Numbered from the stretch's first letter, positions 10,430-20,299 are shown. The stretch is DNA of 64,000 nt from Roseateles sp. (GCA_015657635.1 JACDQM010000188.1:1-64000), one strand, 5' to 3'. Translations and numbers: made by a program. Notes: generated by a model not told the origin, from the sequence alone.

Positions 10430-11545
10430 TCACTCCTGCGATCGCCACAGCAGATGCGGCCCGATCTCGTCACAACTGCGGCAGCCACTGAGCGCCATCG
10501 CGATCTCGAATTCATCGCGCAAAAGGCGCAGCGCATGGGCCACGCCATGCGCGCCCGCGGTCGCCAGCGCATGCACATAGGGCCGGCCCAGCAACACTGC
10601 ATCGGCCCCCAAAGCCAGCGCCTTTAGCACGTCGGTGCCGCGCCGGATACCGCCATCGACCAGCAAGGGCAGCTCAGGCCCCACCGCCTCGCGCAGGCGC
10701 GGCAGCAGCGCGGCCGTTGGCGGCAGCGTGTCCAGCGTACGGCCGCCGTGGTTGGAGACCACGAGCCCCGCCACGCCGCGGCGCTGCGCCTCTCGCGCAT
10801 CATCCGGGTGCGCAACGCCCTTTAGCAGCAGCGGCAGGCGGCTGTGCTCGCGCAGCCAGTCGACCTGCGTCCAGGTCGCCGCGCGCGGCATCAGGCCATC
10901 GAACAGCAAGCTCTGGCCGGGCTGAATCTCGACCGGCCGCTTGAGGCCGCCAAGGTTGACCGCGCGGATCTGTGGCGGCAGCTTGAAGCCGGCGCGGCGC
11001 TCGCGATCGCGCGCGCCATGCACCGGGGCATCGACAGTCAGCACCAGCGCCTCGTAGCCCGCCGTCTCCACACGACCCAGCAACTCGCGCATGAAACCCG
11101 GATCGTCGCGCCAGTAGAGCTGGAACCACAGCGGCCCGCGCTCCGCCTCGCCTGTCATCGCCTTCGCGACGAGCTCCATCGCCACGCTGGACTGCGCGCT
11201 CAGCACCAGACCCACACCCTGCGCTGCAGCGGCCAGCGCGCTGGCCAGTTCGCCCTCCGGATGGGCCAGCTGCTGGTAGGCGATCGGCGCCAGCGCCACC
11301 GGCACCGGCCAGCGCCGCCCCAGCAGCTCGATGCGGGTGTGGCCGCCGGACAGATCGCGCAGCACGCGTGGCCACAGCTGGATCGCGTCCCATGCCGCAC
11401 GGTTGGCGCGCAGCGTCAGCTCGTCAGCCGCGCCACCATTGAGGTAGGCAAAAGCCTCGGGGTTCATGCGCTCGCGCGCATGCGGCTCGAAGTCGGCCAG
11501 GTTCGCCACATCGGGCGGAATTTGCTGCAGGGCGCCGCCACTCAT
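10430..11545 (-). CDS. FMN-dependent alpha-hydroxy-acid oxidase/dehydrogenase
   Basis: About 371 residues, a TIM-barrel flavoenzyme of the glycolate oxidase/L-lactate dehydrogenase family. Visible signatures: [16 protein letters not shown] near the N-terminus, [38 protein letters not shown] with the FMN-contacting Lys, the catalytic His in [11 protein letters not shown] (about residue 262), and [20 protein letters not shown] for phosphate binding. It oxidises a 2-hydroxy acid to a 2-keto acid; the acid cannot be told from sequence, and lactate, glycolate and mandelate types all remain open. The ATG at 11545 overlaps the stop of the piuC-like gene (ATGA), so it is translated from the iron-uptake transcript, an uncommon partner for that operon. 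Confidence 0.9.
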   Translation of the reverse strand: MSGGALQQIPPDVANLADFEPHARERMNPEAFAYLNGGAADELTLRANRAAWDAIQLWPRVLRDLSGGHTRIELLGRRWPVPVALAPIAYQQLAHPEGELASALAAAAQGVGLVLSAQSSVAMELVAKAMTGEAERGPLWFQLYWRDDPGFMRELLGRVETAGYEALVLTVDAPVHGARDRERRAGFKLPPQIRAVNLGGLKRPVEIQPGQSLLFDGLMPRAATWTQVDWLREHSRLPLLLKGVAHPDDAREAQRRGVAGLVVSNHGGRTLDTLPPTAALLPRLREAVGPELPLLVDGGIRRGTDVLKALALGADAVLLGRPYVHALATAGAHGVAHALRLLRDEFEIAMALSGCRSCDEIGPHLLWRSQE

Positions 11546-12225
11546 GTGTCGGCCCACATGCGCAGCAGGTTGTGATACGTGCCCGTCAGCTGCACGGTGG
11601 CGGCCGACTCGCCATGCTCGGCGCGCAGGCGCAGCAGGCTCATGTCCAGCTCGTACAGCAGGCGGCGCTGCTCGTCGCTGCGCACCATGCTCTCGACCCA
11701 GAAAAAGCTGGCCAGGCGCTGGCCGCGCGTCACCGGCGTCACGGCATGCACGCTGGTGCCGGGATAGAGCACCATATCGCCGGCTGCCAGCTTGATGCGC
11801 TGCTCGCCGAAGGTGTCGTGGATCAGCAGCTCGCCGCCGTCGTATTCATGCGGCTCGGCCAGGAACAGGGTGCAGGAGATGTCGGTGCGCACGCGCTGCG
11901 TGCCGCCGGGCAGGTAGCGCACGGCCTGGTCGACATGCGCGCCGTAGGTGTTGGCGGCATCGCCATAGCGGTTGAACATCGGCGGCAGCACCCGCTTGGG
12001 CAAGGCGGCCGAGAAGAACAGCGGATGCTGCTCCAGCGCCTGCAGCACCAGGGCCTGCAGCGCCTGAGCCTCGCGGCTGTCGCGCGGCAGCTGCTCGTTG
12101 TTCTTGACTTCGGCGGCCTGCGCGCCGGCCGTCTTGCGTCCGTCTTCCCAAGGCGCCTGCGCCAGCAGGGCGCGCGCACGCGTCAGCGCTTCGGCACTCA
12201 GCACTTGCGCGATCTTCAGCAACAT
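11542..12225 (-). CDS. piuC: PKHD-type Fe(II)/2-oxoglutarate hydroxylase (PiuC/YbiX family)
   Basis: 227 residues. Conserved iron ligands are seen as His97 and Asp99 in [15 protein letters not shown] and a distal His160 in [17 protein letters not shown], with Arg170 as likely 2-oxoglutarate ligand. Members sit beside TonB-dependent catecholate receptors (E. coli ybiX next to fiu, Pseudomonas piuC next to piuA), and the same arrangement is present here. Their substrate is still unclear; a role in handling imported siderophore is proposed. The start is ATG 12225, with AAGGAG seven bases before it; ATG 12228 is adjacent. A hairpin separates it from the receptor gene, and its stop is coupled to the FMN oxidase. 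Confidence 0.93.
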   Translation of the reverse strand: MLLKIAQVLSAEALTRARALLAQAPWEDGRKTAGAQAAEVKNNEQLPRDSREAQALQALVLQALEQHPLFFSAALPKRVLPPMFNRYGDAANTYGAHVDQAVRYLPGGTQRVRTDISCTLFLAEPHEYDGGELLIHDTFGEQRIKLAAGDMVLYPGTSVHAVTPVTRGQRLASFFWVESMVRSDEQRRLLYELDMSLLRLRAEHGESAATVQLTGTYHNLLRMWADT

Positions 12226-12257
12226 CATCGACTCCTTGGCGAGCAGCGCTCTGAATG

Positions 12258-12286
12258 AAAAATGGCCCGGGGACGAGCCCCGGGCC
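12258..12286 (-). terminator. Hairpin with T-tract between receptor gene and piuC
   Basis: A perfect 9-bp GC stem (GGCCCGGGG/CCCCGGGCC, 5-base loop) is followed on the minus strand by ATTTTT. It lies ~50 bases past the receptor stop and ~35 bases before piuC, so it is either a terminator or a partial one that lowers piuC/oxidase expression relative to the receptor. Confidence 0.75.
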
Positions 12287-12333
12287 GTAGAGGCCTTCTG
12301 GAGAGAAGGAAGCAGATCAACTCTTGCTGGGCA

Positions 12334-14616
12334 TTAGAACTTGTAGCTGCCCGTCAACGCAACGATGCGCCCGGCGCCGGGGACGTAGTGGCCGCCGGCA
12401 TACAGGGACTCGGCGTACAGCTTGTTGCTTACATTGCTGACGTTGAGCTTGAAGGTCAGCTTGTCCTGGATGGCTGCGTATTCCGCCATCACGTCTGCAG
12501 TGGCGAACTTGGGCGCGTAGAAGCCGGGGTTGCGGTTGGGCTGCTGGCCGCTGCGACCATTCAAGCCGGCGCCGAAGCGCCATTGCGGCGTCAGCTGGTA
12601 GGTGCTCCACAAGGTGCCGGAGTAGCGCGGCGTCAGCGAAGGCCGCGTGCCCTGGCCTTCCGAGCCGGCCACGCCAACGTCGATCTTGGCCACCGGCATC
12701 CACATGAAAGAGGCAAAGACTTCCCAGCCCTCGGCCAGGCGACCGGTGAAGTCGGCCTCGAAGCCAGCGGCATGGCGCTTGCCCGACAGCGTCACCAGGT
12801 TGACCAGCGGATCGGTGTTGCGCTCGTGCAGCTTGGTGCTGCGGAAGATCGCGAAGCGGCTGGTCATCTTGCCGTCCGCCGAATCGAGCTTGGCGCCCAG
12901 TTCCACATTGATGGACTTCTCCGGCGGCGTGCTGGCATTGTCGGCACCCAGCGAATAGGCGTCGCCCGAGGTGTTGAACGACGTCGCAGCGCCCAGATGG
13001 AAGGACATCAGGGCGTTGGGCTGGAACAGCACGGCCGCGCGCTGACTCAACTCCGAGATCCTCATGCGGTAGCTGGTGGTCGTCACCGGTGTCGCAGCGG
13101 CAGTGGGAATCGCATACGTGCTGTAGTCGCCATCCAGGCTGTCGTAGCGCAGACCGGCCAGCAGCTTCCATTGCGGCGCGATCGTCACCAGGTCCTGCGC
13201 ATAGGCACCCCAGCCCTTGGAGCGGTATTCGTTGGCCAGGCGCAGTCGGCGCAGGCTCTCGTCGACGGACGCGCCATCGTTGGGCGCGCCGACCGTGGTG
13301 GTCGGCTTGGCCGGCACGACGCCGCCCTGCGCCGCACTGAGCTGGCTGTAGACCTGCTTCTTCTCGTCGGCAAAGTCGATGCCGGCCTGCAGGCTGTGCT
13401 CAAGGCCGATGGCCTTGAACTTGGAAGAAAAGTCGCTCTGCGCGGTCAGCGTCTGCATGTCCTGGATCTTCAGGTGCGTGCCCCGGTTGATCACGGTCCT
13501 CGGGCCGAAGGTGGCCAGCGAAACCGCTGTCCGGTCGGGCTGCGCGGCGGCTGCCGCGAAGCGCACCGTGCCGGAACGCTGGTCACGCGTGTAGTCGGCC
13601 TTGCGCACCTTGGTGATCAGCTCGGCGTTCTGTCCAAAGCGGTGCGTGTGGGTCAGCATGCCGTAGGTCGCCGAGCCCTTGTTGTAGTCGCTGGCCAAGC
13701 CGTAGTAGGCCGTCGGGTCCAGCGGCAGCAGCGTGGTTTCGCTGACGGCAGAGGTGGTCGTCGGGCGGATCCACGGCATGCCGTAGTTCATGCCGTTGTT
13801 GTTCTCCAGCGCATAGATCGTGGCGCTGAACTCGTCGCGCTCACCGATGCCCCAGCGGTAGCTGCCGGCCAAGCCGGCCTTGTCGATCTTGCTGCCGGCG
13901 CCGTTGTTGTCGGCATAGCTGTACATCGTGCCGACACGCAGCGCCGAGGACTCGCCGGTCTTGGCATTGAAGTCACCTACTGCGCGCACGCCGCCGTGGC
14001 TGGACAGCGTCACGTCGACCTGGTTTTCGTTCAGCAAACGCGGAGCCTTCATGACCTGGTTCACCGCGCCGCCGGTGGAGCCGCGGCCGAACAGCATCGA
14101 GGCCGAGCCGCGCAGCAGCTCCAGACGGTCGTAGAAGAAGGTGTCGCGCTCGTAGAAGGCCGGATCACGCATGCCGTCGACGAAGATGTCGCCGGTGGCT
14201 TGCAGCGGGAAGCCGCGCAGACGGATGTCTTCCTCGCCGCCTTCCGCCGCCATGAAGGTGATGCCGGCGGTGTTCTTCAGCAGCTCCTTCATGGTGTCGA
14301 GGTTGCGATCGTCGATCAGCTTCTCGGTGACGACGGTGATGGACTGCGGGATGTCACGCAGCTCCTGCCGGCCCTTGCCGATGCGGGTCTCGGTGGCCTG
14401 GTAGTCCTGCTTGCCGGGCTTTTCGGCGCTGGCCTTGCCGCGCACCACCGGCAGCGTGGTCTCGGCCTGGGCGGGCTCGGCCGGTGCGGCCGGGGGGGTC
14501 TGGGCCAGTGCGGCCGATGCCAGGCCGAAGCCGGCAGCCAATGCGCCCAGCGGCAGCAGGGCGGCGTTGCGCTTGCCCGGTGTCGGGCCCTTCTTATGGG
14601 TCTTGCGTGCGGACAT
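12334..14616 (-). CDS. TonB-dependent catecholate-type siderophore receptor (Fiu/PiuA-like)
   Basis: 760 residues, with a signal peptide ending in ASAALAQ (about residue 39). A plug domain (about 75-180) contains QELRDIPQSITVVTEKLI and LLRGSASMLFGRGSTGGAVN. A 22-strand barrel follows, ending in the typical aromatic GRIVALTGSYKF. It imports ferric siderophore across the outer membrane using TonB-ExbB-ExbD. The call as a catecholate receptor of the Fiu/PiuA group rests on plug motifs and on the adjacent piuC. A GAGGAGAAG ribosome-binding site sits just before ATG 14616. The gene follows exbD by ~115 bases and probably belongs to the tonB-exbB-exbD transcript, with control by iron inferred from the palindrome ahead of tonB. 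Confidence 0.95.
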   Translation of the reverse strand: MSARKTHKKGPTPGKRNAALLPLGALAAGFGLASAALAQTPPAAPAEPAQAETTLPVVRGKASAEKPGKQDYQATETRIGKGRQELRDIPQSITVVTEKLIDDRNLDTMKELLKNTAGITFMAAEGGEEDIRLRGFPLQATGDIFVDGMRDPAFYERDTFFYDRLELLRGSASMLFGRGSTGGAVNQVMKAPRLLNENQVDVTLSSHGGVRAVGDFNAKTGESSALRVGTMYSYADNNGAGSKIDKAGLAGSYRWGIGERDEFSATIYALENNNGMNYGMPWIRPTTTSAVSETTLLPLDPTAYYGLASDYNKGSATYGMLTHTHRFGQNAELITKVRKADYTRDQRSGTVRFAAAAAQPDRTAVSLATFGPRTVINRGTHLKIQDMQTLTAQSDFSSKFKAIGLEHSLQAGIDFADEKKQVYSQLSAAQGGVVPAKPTTTVGAPNDGASVDESLRRLRLANEYRSKGWGAYAQDLVTIAPQWKLLAGLRYDSLDGDYSTYAIPTAAATPVTTTSYRMRISELSQRAAVLFQPNALMSFHLGAATSFNTSGDAYSLGADNASTPPEKSINVELGAKLDSADGKMTSRFAIFRSTKLHERNTDPLVNLVTLSGKRHAAGFEADFTGRLAEGWEVFASFMWMPVAKIDVGVAGSEGQGTRPSLTPRYSGTLWSTYQLTPQWRFGAGLNGRSGQQPNRNPGFYAPKFATADVMAEYAAIQDKLTFKLNVSNVSNKLYAESLYAGGHYVPGAGRIVALTGSYKF

Positions 14617-14730
14617 TTCTTCTCCTCGTTAGCTATCTTTGGGCATGGCTCTGCCCGGTGCGCCGCCGTTTTCAGTCGGCCGGCGCGTTAGGTGTGCATG
14701 TGGCGGGACTAGCTGCGGGCGGGCGCAGCC

Positions 14731-15150
<420 letters not shown>

Positions 15151-15161
15151 GGCTGTCGTCC

Positions 15162-15911
15162 TCAGGCCGCGGCGGGCTTGAGCGGCCGCACATTGCCGGT
15201 CTGCTGACCGCCGGCGCCCGGCGCTTCGCCCAAGGTCAGGAAGCTGTGCAGTTCATAGGCAAAGGCGTCGAGCTGCGCGCTCAGCACACGGTTGCTGCGG
15301 GTGAAGGCGTTGTAGGCGATCACCGCCGGGATGGCCACGGCCAGGCCGATGCCGGTCATGATCAGCGCCTCGCCGACCGGGCCCGCCACCTTGTCCAGCG
15401 TGCCGGCGCCGCTGACGCCGATCGCCAGCAGTGCGTGATAGACGCCCCAGACGGTGCCGAACAGGCCGACGAAGGGCGCGGTGGCGCCGACCGTGGCCAG
15501 CGTGGTCAGGCCGGATTCCAGACGGGTGGTTTCCTCATCCAGCACCTTCTTGATCGTGCGGGTGATGAAGTCATTGGCCGAGCCGGCTTCGGCAAGGCGC
15601 GAGGCGCCATGGCGGGCGTGATGGGCCTGGGCATGCAGGGCGTGCGCGCTGAGGTGCGAGAAGGGATCGCGCGCGCCGTGCGTGTTCAGCTCGCCCGTCA
15701 CCGCATCCAGCGAGCGGGCGTTCCAGAAAAATTCCAGGAAGCTGGCGCTGCGCTTGGAGCGCAGCCACTGGCTCAGGCCCTTGGCCGCGATCAGTGCCCA
15801 GGACGCCACCGACATCAGCACCAGGGTGGCGAACAGGAACTTGCCGACCGCGTCGGTCTGCATGATGAAGTGGCTGAATCCCAGGGCGGGGGTGGCGGCG
15901 GTGACGTCCAT
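15162..15911 (-). CDS. exbB: ExbB, TonB energy-transducing motor subunit (MotA/TolQ/ExbB family)
   Basis: About 249 residues. The first membrane helix is near residues 20-45 (KFLFATLVLMSVASWAL), and the family core follows with LATVGATAPFVGLFGTVWGV and GLAVAIPAVIAYNAFTRSN. The ATG at 15911 was chosen; an upstream in-frame ATG at 15980 would extend into tonB and adds no recognisable sequence. It forms the inner-membrane pentamer around ExbD. It is 26 bases after tonB. Confidence 0.95.
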   Translation of the reverse strand: MDVTAATPALGFSHFIMQTDAVGKFLFATLVLMSVASWALIAAKGLSQWLRSKRSASFLEFFWNARSLDAVTGELNTHGARDPFSHLSAHALHAQAHHARHGASRLAEAGSANDFITRTIKKVLDEETTRLESGLTTLATVGATAPFVGLFGTVWGVYHALLAIGVSGAGTLDKVAGPVGEALIMTGIGLAVAIPAVIAYNAFTRSNRVLSAQLDAFAYELHSFLTLGEAPGAGGQQTGNVRPLKPAAA

Positions 15912-15937
15912 GTTCTTGCTCGGTGATGACAAAGGGT

Positions 15938-16726
15938 TCAGCGGTCCAGCTCGTAGGACAGCAGGGCCGTGGCCTCCCACTCGATGGGCTGGCCGTTCTC
16001 AAGATGCGGCGCAAAGCGCGCGCTGCGGATGTCCTGCAAGGCCTGCTGGTCAAGCCGCGCGAAGCCTGACGACTTGCGTAAGCTGGCCTCTTTCAGGCGG
16101 CCGCGCACATCGACCAGCACGCGCACATGCACCATGCCCTGCTCGCCCAGGCGGCGCGACAACAGCGGCACGGTCAGCTGTGGCTCGGTGAGGTAGCGCA
16201 CGGCACTGGACGGCAACTGCTTCGGTGCCGGTGCCGCAGGCGGGAGAGACACCGCCACCACAGGAGCCGGCGCAACCGGCTCGGCCGACACAGCCACCGG
16301 CGGCGTGACCGCCTCGGCAGTCGGTGCCACAAAGGCCTGAGGGGCAGGGGTGGCTGTGGGCGCCGCAGCGATCAGCGGCGCTGGAGCAGGCGCCTTGACC
16401 GGCTGGCGCGCCGAGGCAGGCGCAGGGACAGGCGGCTTCGGCAGGGGCGCCGGCGCAATCAGGCTCACCATCAGGGGCGCGACCTCGACCACCGCCTCCC
16501 TCACCGATTGCACCTGCATCAACGCCCAGCCCCCCGCCAGGTGTGCCAGCAAGACGCCGCCGATCAGCAGATGCCGGCCGCTGCGCCCCAGCTCATCGGC
16601 GGCTCGCGCGGGCGGCCGCATGGCAGTGCCGATTCGCGCAGGCCGCACGGCAGTGTTGGACGGGACGAGTGGTGCAGTACTCACGTGACTTGTGCTGGAG
16701 TGGAGACGACAGACCAGCCGCCGCAT
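15938..16726 (-). CDS. tonB: TonB, energy transducer
   Basis: About 262 residues: a basic N-terminus, one membrane anchor (HLLIGGVLLAHLAGGWAL), a long Pro/Ala-rich periplasmic spacer (roughly residues 85-185), and the C-terminal TonB domain (GEQGMVHVRVLVDVRGRL, ending ENGQPIEWEATALLSYEL). It transmits ExbB-ExbD energy to outer-membrane receptors. The start is uncertain because no clear ribosome-binding site is visible. ATG 16726 is used; GTG 16768 lies inside a likely regulatory palindrome, and ATG 16621 is also open. Confidence 0.93.
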   Translation of the reverse strand: MRRLVCRLHSSTSHVSTAPLVPSNTAVRPARIGTAMRPPARAADELGRSGRHLLIGGVLLAHLAGGWALMQVQSVREAVVEVAPLMVSLIAPAPLPKPPVPAPASARQPVKAPAPAPLIAAAPTATPAPQAFVAPTAEAVTPPVAVSAEPVAPAPVVAVSLPPAAPAPKQLPSSAVRYLTEPQLTVPLLSRRLGEQGMVHVRVLVDVRGRLKEASLRKSSGFARLDQQALQDIRSARFAPHLENGQPIEWEATALLSYELDR

Positions 16727-16756
16727 GAAGGGAGGCTGTGCCGTACTTGCTTGAGA

Positions 16757-16783
16757 GAATAGTAACACTAATGCGAACTATTC
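16757..16783 (-). promoter_or_regulatory. AT-rich palindrome ahead of tonB, possible Fur site
   Basis: An inverted repeat GAATAGT - 13 bases - ACTATTC sits in one of the few AT-rich patches of the window, 31 bases before the chosen tonB start. On the coding strand GAATAGTTCGCATTA resembles Fur-box halves (AATGATTCGCATT-type). Its place at the head of an iron-uptake operon fits Fur control. The match is imperfect, so this is an inference. Confidence 0.5.
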
Positions 16784-16981
16784 CTATTTAAGACAGTGGC
16801 CTGCAGGCCTATCCTTGTGCGAAGAGCGCTCGGCTTCAGGCGGGTGCAAGACCGCTTCGTGCGGATCGGGGCGGCGCGCCAGGCGCTTCGCTGTCCATGG
16901 TCATCGTCCGTGGCGAGTCGTGCCCGGCCGCAGCCTGCCCGCGTTGATTGGGGCAGGCCATCGCCCGGTCGCGCAGAAAGC

Positions 16982-17016
16982 AAAAAGCCCCCGCGGACCG
17001 GTCGGTCGGCGGGGGC
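16982..17016 (-). terminator. Intrinsic terminator of terC
   Basis: An 8-bp GC stem GCCCCCGC/GCGGGGGC with a 14-base loop that can pair further (GACCG/CGGTC) is followed on the minus strand by TTTTTG. It lies about 45 bases after the terC stop. Confidence 0.85.
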
Positions 17017-17060
17017 GGCATCGGCCCGGTCTGGCGGCGCCAGGCGCCGCGCAGTGGAAC

Positions 17061-18020
17061 TCAGTGACCGGGGATCTTGGGTGCGGTGCGCACGCTCAGG
17101 ATCATGGTGAAGGCCAGGATGGCCACCACCACCCCCAGCGACACGAGCACCGGAATCTTGTAGATGTCGATCAGCATCATCTTCGTGCCGATGAAGGCCA
17201 GCACCACCGCCAGGCCGTAGCTCAGCAGGTGGAACTTCGTCGCCATCGCCGCCAGCAGGAAGTACATGGCACGCAGACCCAGGATCGCGAAGATGTTCGA
17301 GGTCAGCACGATGAAGGGATCGTTGGTGATCGCGAAGATCGCCGGGATCGAATCCACCGCGAAGATCACATCGGTGATGCCCACCAGCGCGATCACCAGC
17401 AGCAACGGCGTGGCCAGACGCTTGCCGTTTTCCATCGTGAAGAAACTCTCGCCATTGAAGTTCTGGCTGACCGGCATGATCCGGCGCAGCAGCTTCAGTG
17501 CGGGATTGCTTTCCAGATCAGGCTCCTGACCGGCCGCCCACCACATCTTGATACCGGTGATCAGCAGGAAGGCGCCGAACACATAGAGGATCCAGTGGAA
17601 CTGCGCGATCAGCCAGCTGCCGACCAGGATCATCACCGTGCGCAGCACGATGGCGCCGATGATGCCGTACATCAGCACCCGCTTCTGGTAGGCCGGCGGC
17701 ACCGAGAAGTAGGTGAAGATCATCAGGAAGACGAAGATGTTGTCGACCGCCAGCGATTTTTCGATCAGGTAGCCGGTCAGAAACTCGAGCGATTTGGTGG
17801 TCGCGAGTTGTGAATCACCCGTGCTGTCCTTGATGGCCCACCAGAACAAGGCATTGAAGGCCAGGCTCAGGCCGACCCAGACGAGCGACCAGTTGATCGC
17901 CTCCTTGACGCCCACCTCATGCGCGCCCTGCTTGCGCAGCACGACGAAATCGACAAACAAGGCCACCAGCACGCTGGCGACAAAAAAGATCCACAGCCAG
18001 AGCGGCGCGATCGTGGTCAT
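17061..18020 (-). CDS. TerC/Alx family inner-membrane protein, probable manganese exporter
   Basis: 319 residues with about nine membrane helices. Family signatures are FLTGYLIEKSLAVDNIFVFL near residue 85 and VGITDVIFAVDSIPAIFAIT near 205, both with membrane acidic residues. TerC/Alx proteins are linked to Mn2+ export and metalation of exported proteins. The ATG at 18020 is preceded by GGGG seven bases away, and that segment lies in a hairpin arm belonging to the upstream yybP-ykoY riboswitch. A manganese-linked role is therefore supported by both family and regulation. It is monocistronic and ends at a strong terminator. Confidence 0.93.
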   Translation of the reverse strand: MTTIAPLWLWIFFVASVLVALFVDFVVLRKQGAHEVGVKEAINWSLVWVGLSLAFNALFWWAIKDSTGDSQLATTKSLEFLTGYLIEKSLAVDNIFVFLMIFTYFSVPPAYQKRVLMYGIIGAIVLRTVMILVGSWLIAQFHWILYVFGAFLLITGIKMWWAAGQEPDLESNPALKLLRRIMPVSQNFNGESFFTMENGKRLATPLLLVIALVGITDVIFAVDSIPAIFAITNDPFIVLTSNIFAILGLRAMYFLLAAMATKFHLLSYGLAVVLAFIGTKMMLIDIYKIPVLVSLGVVVAILAFTMILSVRTAPKIPGH

Positions 18021-18027
18021 AGGCAAA

Positions 18028-18087
18028 CCCCGCAAGAATAGAAAAAGAACCGGCACAGCCGATAGCGAACCGAAAGGTCTTGCGGGG
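18028..18087 (-). promoter_or_regulatory. Riboswitch expression platform: arm that can mask the terC ribosome-binding site
   Basis: A perfect 10-bp inverted repeat joins the 3' end of the riboswitch aptamer (minus-strand CCCCGCAAGA, 18078-18087) to TCTTGCGGGG (18028-18037), which contains the GGGG just before the terC ATG. If these pair, the ribosome-binding site is hidden and the aptamer's closing helix is broken, giving a two-state switch. Between the arms CGGC-TGT-GCCG followed by GTTCTTTTT could also act as a weak terminator. Seen in sequence; the mechanism is inferred. Confidence 0.7.
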
Positions 18088-18200
18088 CGGATCCGGCACA
18101 TGCATGGCCGGCAGCTGCGGGGCCCGGGTGCGTGCTGTCACAGCACTCACCGTATTGACGGACCTTCGCCGCGCGCGCGCGTAGCTACTCCCCTTTCGGA
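18070..18200 (-). promoter_or_regulatory. yybP-ykoY (Mn2+) riboswitch upstream of terC
   Basis: The minus-strand leader contains the family landmarks in order: CCGAAAGGGGAGTAGC at the 5' end, an internal GTCCGTCAATACGG hairpin segment with GTGCTGTGACAGCAC, a GC hairpin GCCGGCCATGCATGTGCCGG-like arm, and the 3' closing strand GCAAGACCTTTCGG. The yybP-ykoY class binds Mn2+ and commonly precedes alx/terC and mntP genes. Placement 50-180 bases before terC fits exactly. Confidence 0.88.
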
Positions 18201-18303
18201 AGTCGCGATTGTGCCAGCAAGCCCGAATCCTGCAAATCCTGGGGCCTAAACCTGGCCCATCCGGGGCGTGACTCCGTTCACGCGGCGCCTGTATGCTTGA
18301 CGT

Positions 18304-18660
18304 ATGAAAACCTTGACGCGATGGCTGCTGCTGGCGGGCGCCCTGTTGCTGGTGGCTTGGCTTTATCCCGGGGTGGTGGTGACGAGCTATGGCTCGGCCC
18401 TGATCGCCGCTCTGGTGCTGGGGCTGTTCAACACCCTGCTGAGGCCGATTCTGGTCTTGCTGACCCTGCCAGTCACGGTGCTGAGCCTGGGCCTGTTCCT
18501 GTTCATCATCAATGCCCTGCTGTTCTGGGCGGCGGCCTCGGTGCTGGAGGGCTTTGCGGTCACCGGCTTCGGCGCGGCCTTGATCGGCTCGCTGATCTAC
18601 AGCCTCTGCGGCATGCTTGTTGATGTGCTGACCGAGCGCCTGTTCCCGACGCCCGAATAG
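18304..18660 (+). CDS. Small integral membrane protein, phage holin-4/YvlD-like family
   Basis: 118 residues with four membrane helices and few charged residues. The segment ALVLGLFNTLLRPILVLLTL is typical of the phage_holin_4_2/YvlD family of chromosomal membrane proteins. Function is unknown, and the 'holin' name does not imply lysis. It stands alone between the divergent terC leader and the convergent protease gene. Confidence 0.85.
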   Translation: MKTLTRWLLLAGALLLVAWLYPGVVVTSYGSALIAALVLGLFNTLLRPILVLLTLPVTVLSLGLFLFIINALLFWAAASVLEGFAVTGFGAALIGSLIYSLCGMLVDVLTERLFPTPE

Positions 18661-18679
18661 CCCAGGGCAAGGGGACGGA

Positions 18680-20299
18680 TCAGCTGCCCAGCCGCGGCGA
18701 CAGCGGCCGGGCCTGGAGATTGGGCAGTTCGGTACCGACCGGCGCACCGCGCGGGTACATCTCCGCCAGCAGTTGACGACGCTCATACAGCAGGCTGCGC
18801 AGCCGCGCATCGATGACGGCCGCTTCCACCTGATCGGCCTCGCGGCCCCGAGACTGGCTCAGGCCTGATCGCATGCGGTCGATCGCGCCGTTGAGGTCGC
18901 CCGCGGCGGCCCGCGCTTCGCCCAGCGCCCGCACCGCGCGCAGCGGGTGTCCGAGCCGCTCCCACAGCTGGGCCAGCAGGCTCCAGGCGCCGGCGTCGTG
19001 GGGTTGCAAGCTGACATGGGTCTGCAAGGCTTCCGCCGCCTGCCGCGCCGCCTCAGTGCTGCCGTCGACCATCGCCAGCTGACCCCGCTGCATCAGCAGC
19101 ACGCGCGAGCGATCAGCCTGAAGCGGCGCCAAGGCCGCCCAGCCGCCGGCAGCCTGGCCGCTGGCCTGGGCCAGCTCGGCGCGCAGCAGCAGCAGCATCC
19201 GGGACGAGCGCTCATCCGGGCCGATCAGCTTGAGCATCATCTCGGCCTGGCGCAGCGCATTCTCCGCGCGTGGCCAGTGGCGCAGCTTGATCGAGGCCAG
19301 TGCGCTGGTGTAGCGCGCGGCCAGCTGCTCCATGCCGTCCGCGCCGGCCTGCACGCTGCGGGCGCCAGCATCCAATTCCTGCAGCTTGGCCAGACTCTCA
19401 GCCCGCGCATCCATCAGCACCCGCGCCCGGGCAGCCATCAAGCGGTGTTCGGTGCGGCTGGCCGGCCGCTGCCAGCTGGCGGCGCCGAGCCGCGCGCGCG
19501 CATCGCCGATGCGCTCGGTGGTCAGCGGATGCGAGCGCAGATAGGGGTAGCTGCCCGAATCCATCAGGTGGTAGGCCTGCTCCATGCGCTCGAACATGCC
19601 CAGCATGCCCGAGCCGGCAAAACCGGCCTGCGTCAGCACATTGAAACCGACGCGGTCCGCCTCGCGCTCCATATCGCGCGAGAAATTCAGCGAGGCCTGC
19701 TGTGCTGCCGCCTGGCTGCCGACGATGGCCGCGTTCGCCATGTCCACGCTATTGGCCCGTGACGCGGCAATCAGGCCCAGCACCATGCCGGCCATCGCCA
19801 GCACGCTGGTGCGCGAATCGCCGACGATGCGCCGGGCAATGTGGCGCTGCGTGATGTGCGACAGCTCGTGCGCCATCACCGAGGCCAGCTCGTCACGAGC
19901 CCCCGTCATCGCGATCAGGCCCAGATGCACGCCGACGAAACCACCGGGCAACGCGAAGGCATTGACGCTGCGATCACGCACCAGGAAGGTCTCCCAGGCG
20001 AAGCGCTCCACCGTGTCGTCGCCGATCTGGCCCAGCTGCTTGGCTGCGGCCACCAGCGGATCCCAGATGCCCAGCACGTACTCCAGCAACAGCGGGTCGT
20101 CGAGGTAGTCGGGGTCCAGGCGGATCTGCCGCATCACCTGATCGCCAAGGCGGCGCTCGGCGCCAATGCCGACGTCCTCCGACACCGCGTCGCCCAGCGA
20201 AGGAAGATTCACCTGCGCCAGCGCCGGCTGCACCAACAGGCTGGCCGCCAGCAGGGCGCAAAGCAGGCGTTGGGATGGTTTGAAGGTTCTCGAGCTCAA
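18680..20299 (-). CDS. M48 metalloprotease with TPR region, BepA/YfgC-like
   Basis: About 539 residues, with a signal peptide ending in QPALAQ. The M48 protease domain holds the zinc motif HELSH in [16 protein letters not shown] (near residue 145) and a third ligand Glu in the READRVG segment. The C-terminal half is helical TPR-like repeats with Leu/Ala-rich pairs. BepA is a periplasmic quality-control protease and chaperone for LptD and BamA substrates, and the same role is inferred. The TTG at 20299 has GGAGA six bases upstream and gives a compact signal peptide; an in-frame GTG at 20317 is the alternative. It is divergent from moaC. Confidence 0.9.
   Translation of the reverse strand: MSSRTFKPSQRLLCALLAASLLVQPALAQVNLPSLGDAVSEDVGIGAERRLGDQVMRQIRLDPDYLDDPLLLEYVLGIWDPLVAAAKQLGQIGDDTVERFAWETFLVRDRSVNAFALPGGFVGVHLGLIAMTGARDELASVMAHELSHITQRHIARRIVGDSRTSVLAMAGMVLGLIAASRANSVDMANAAIVGSQAAAQQASLNFSRDMEREADRVGFNVLTQAGFAGSGMLGMFERMEQAYHLMDSGSYPYLRSHPLTTERIGDARARLGAASWQRPASRTEHRLMAARARVLMDARAESLAKLQELDAGARSVQAGADGMEQLAARYTSALASIKLRHWPRAENALRQAEMMLKLIGPDERSSRMLLLLRAELAQASGQAAGGWAALAPLQADRSRVLLMQRGQLAMVDGSTEAARQAAEALQTHVSLQPHDAGAWSLLAQLWERLGHPLRAVRALGEARAAAGDLNGAIDRMRSGLSQSRGREADQVEAAVIDARLRSLLYERRQLLAEMYPRGAPVGTELPNLQARPLSPRLGS

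Larger units (their letters stand above)
16727..17060. other. Intergenic region between terC and tonB
   Basis: 334 bases without a supportable gene. It holds the terC terminator at the left, the tonB promoter region with an AT-rich palindrome at the right, and about 150 bases of ordinary sequence in which nothing was recognised. Confidence 0.7.

Noticed and set aside
18304-18660. Prophage or lysis cassette because of the holin-like name
   Set aside because: It stands alone with no endolysin or phage genes nearby, and the family is a common chromosomal membrane protein.
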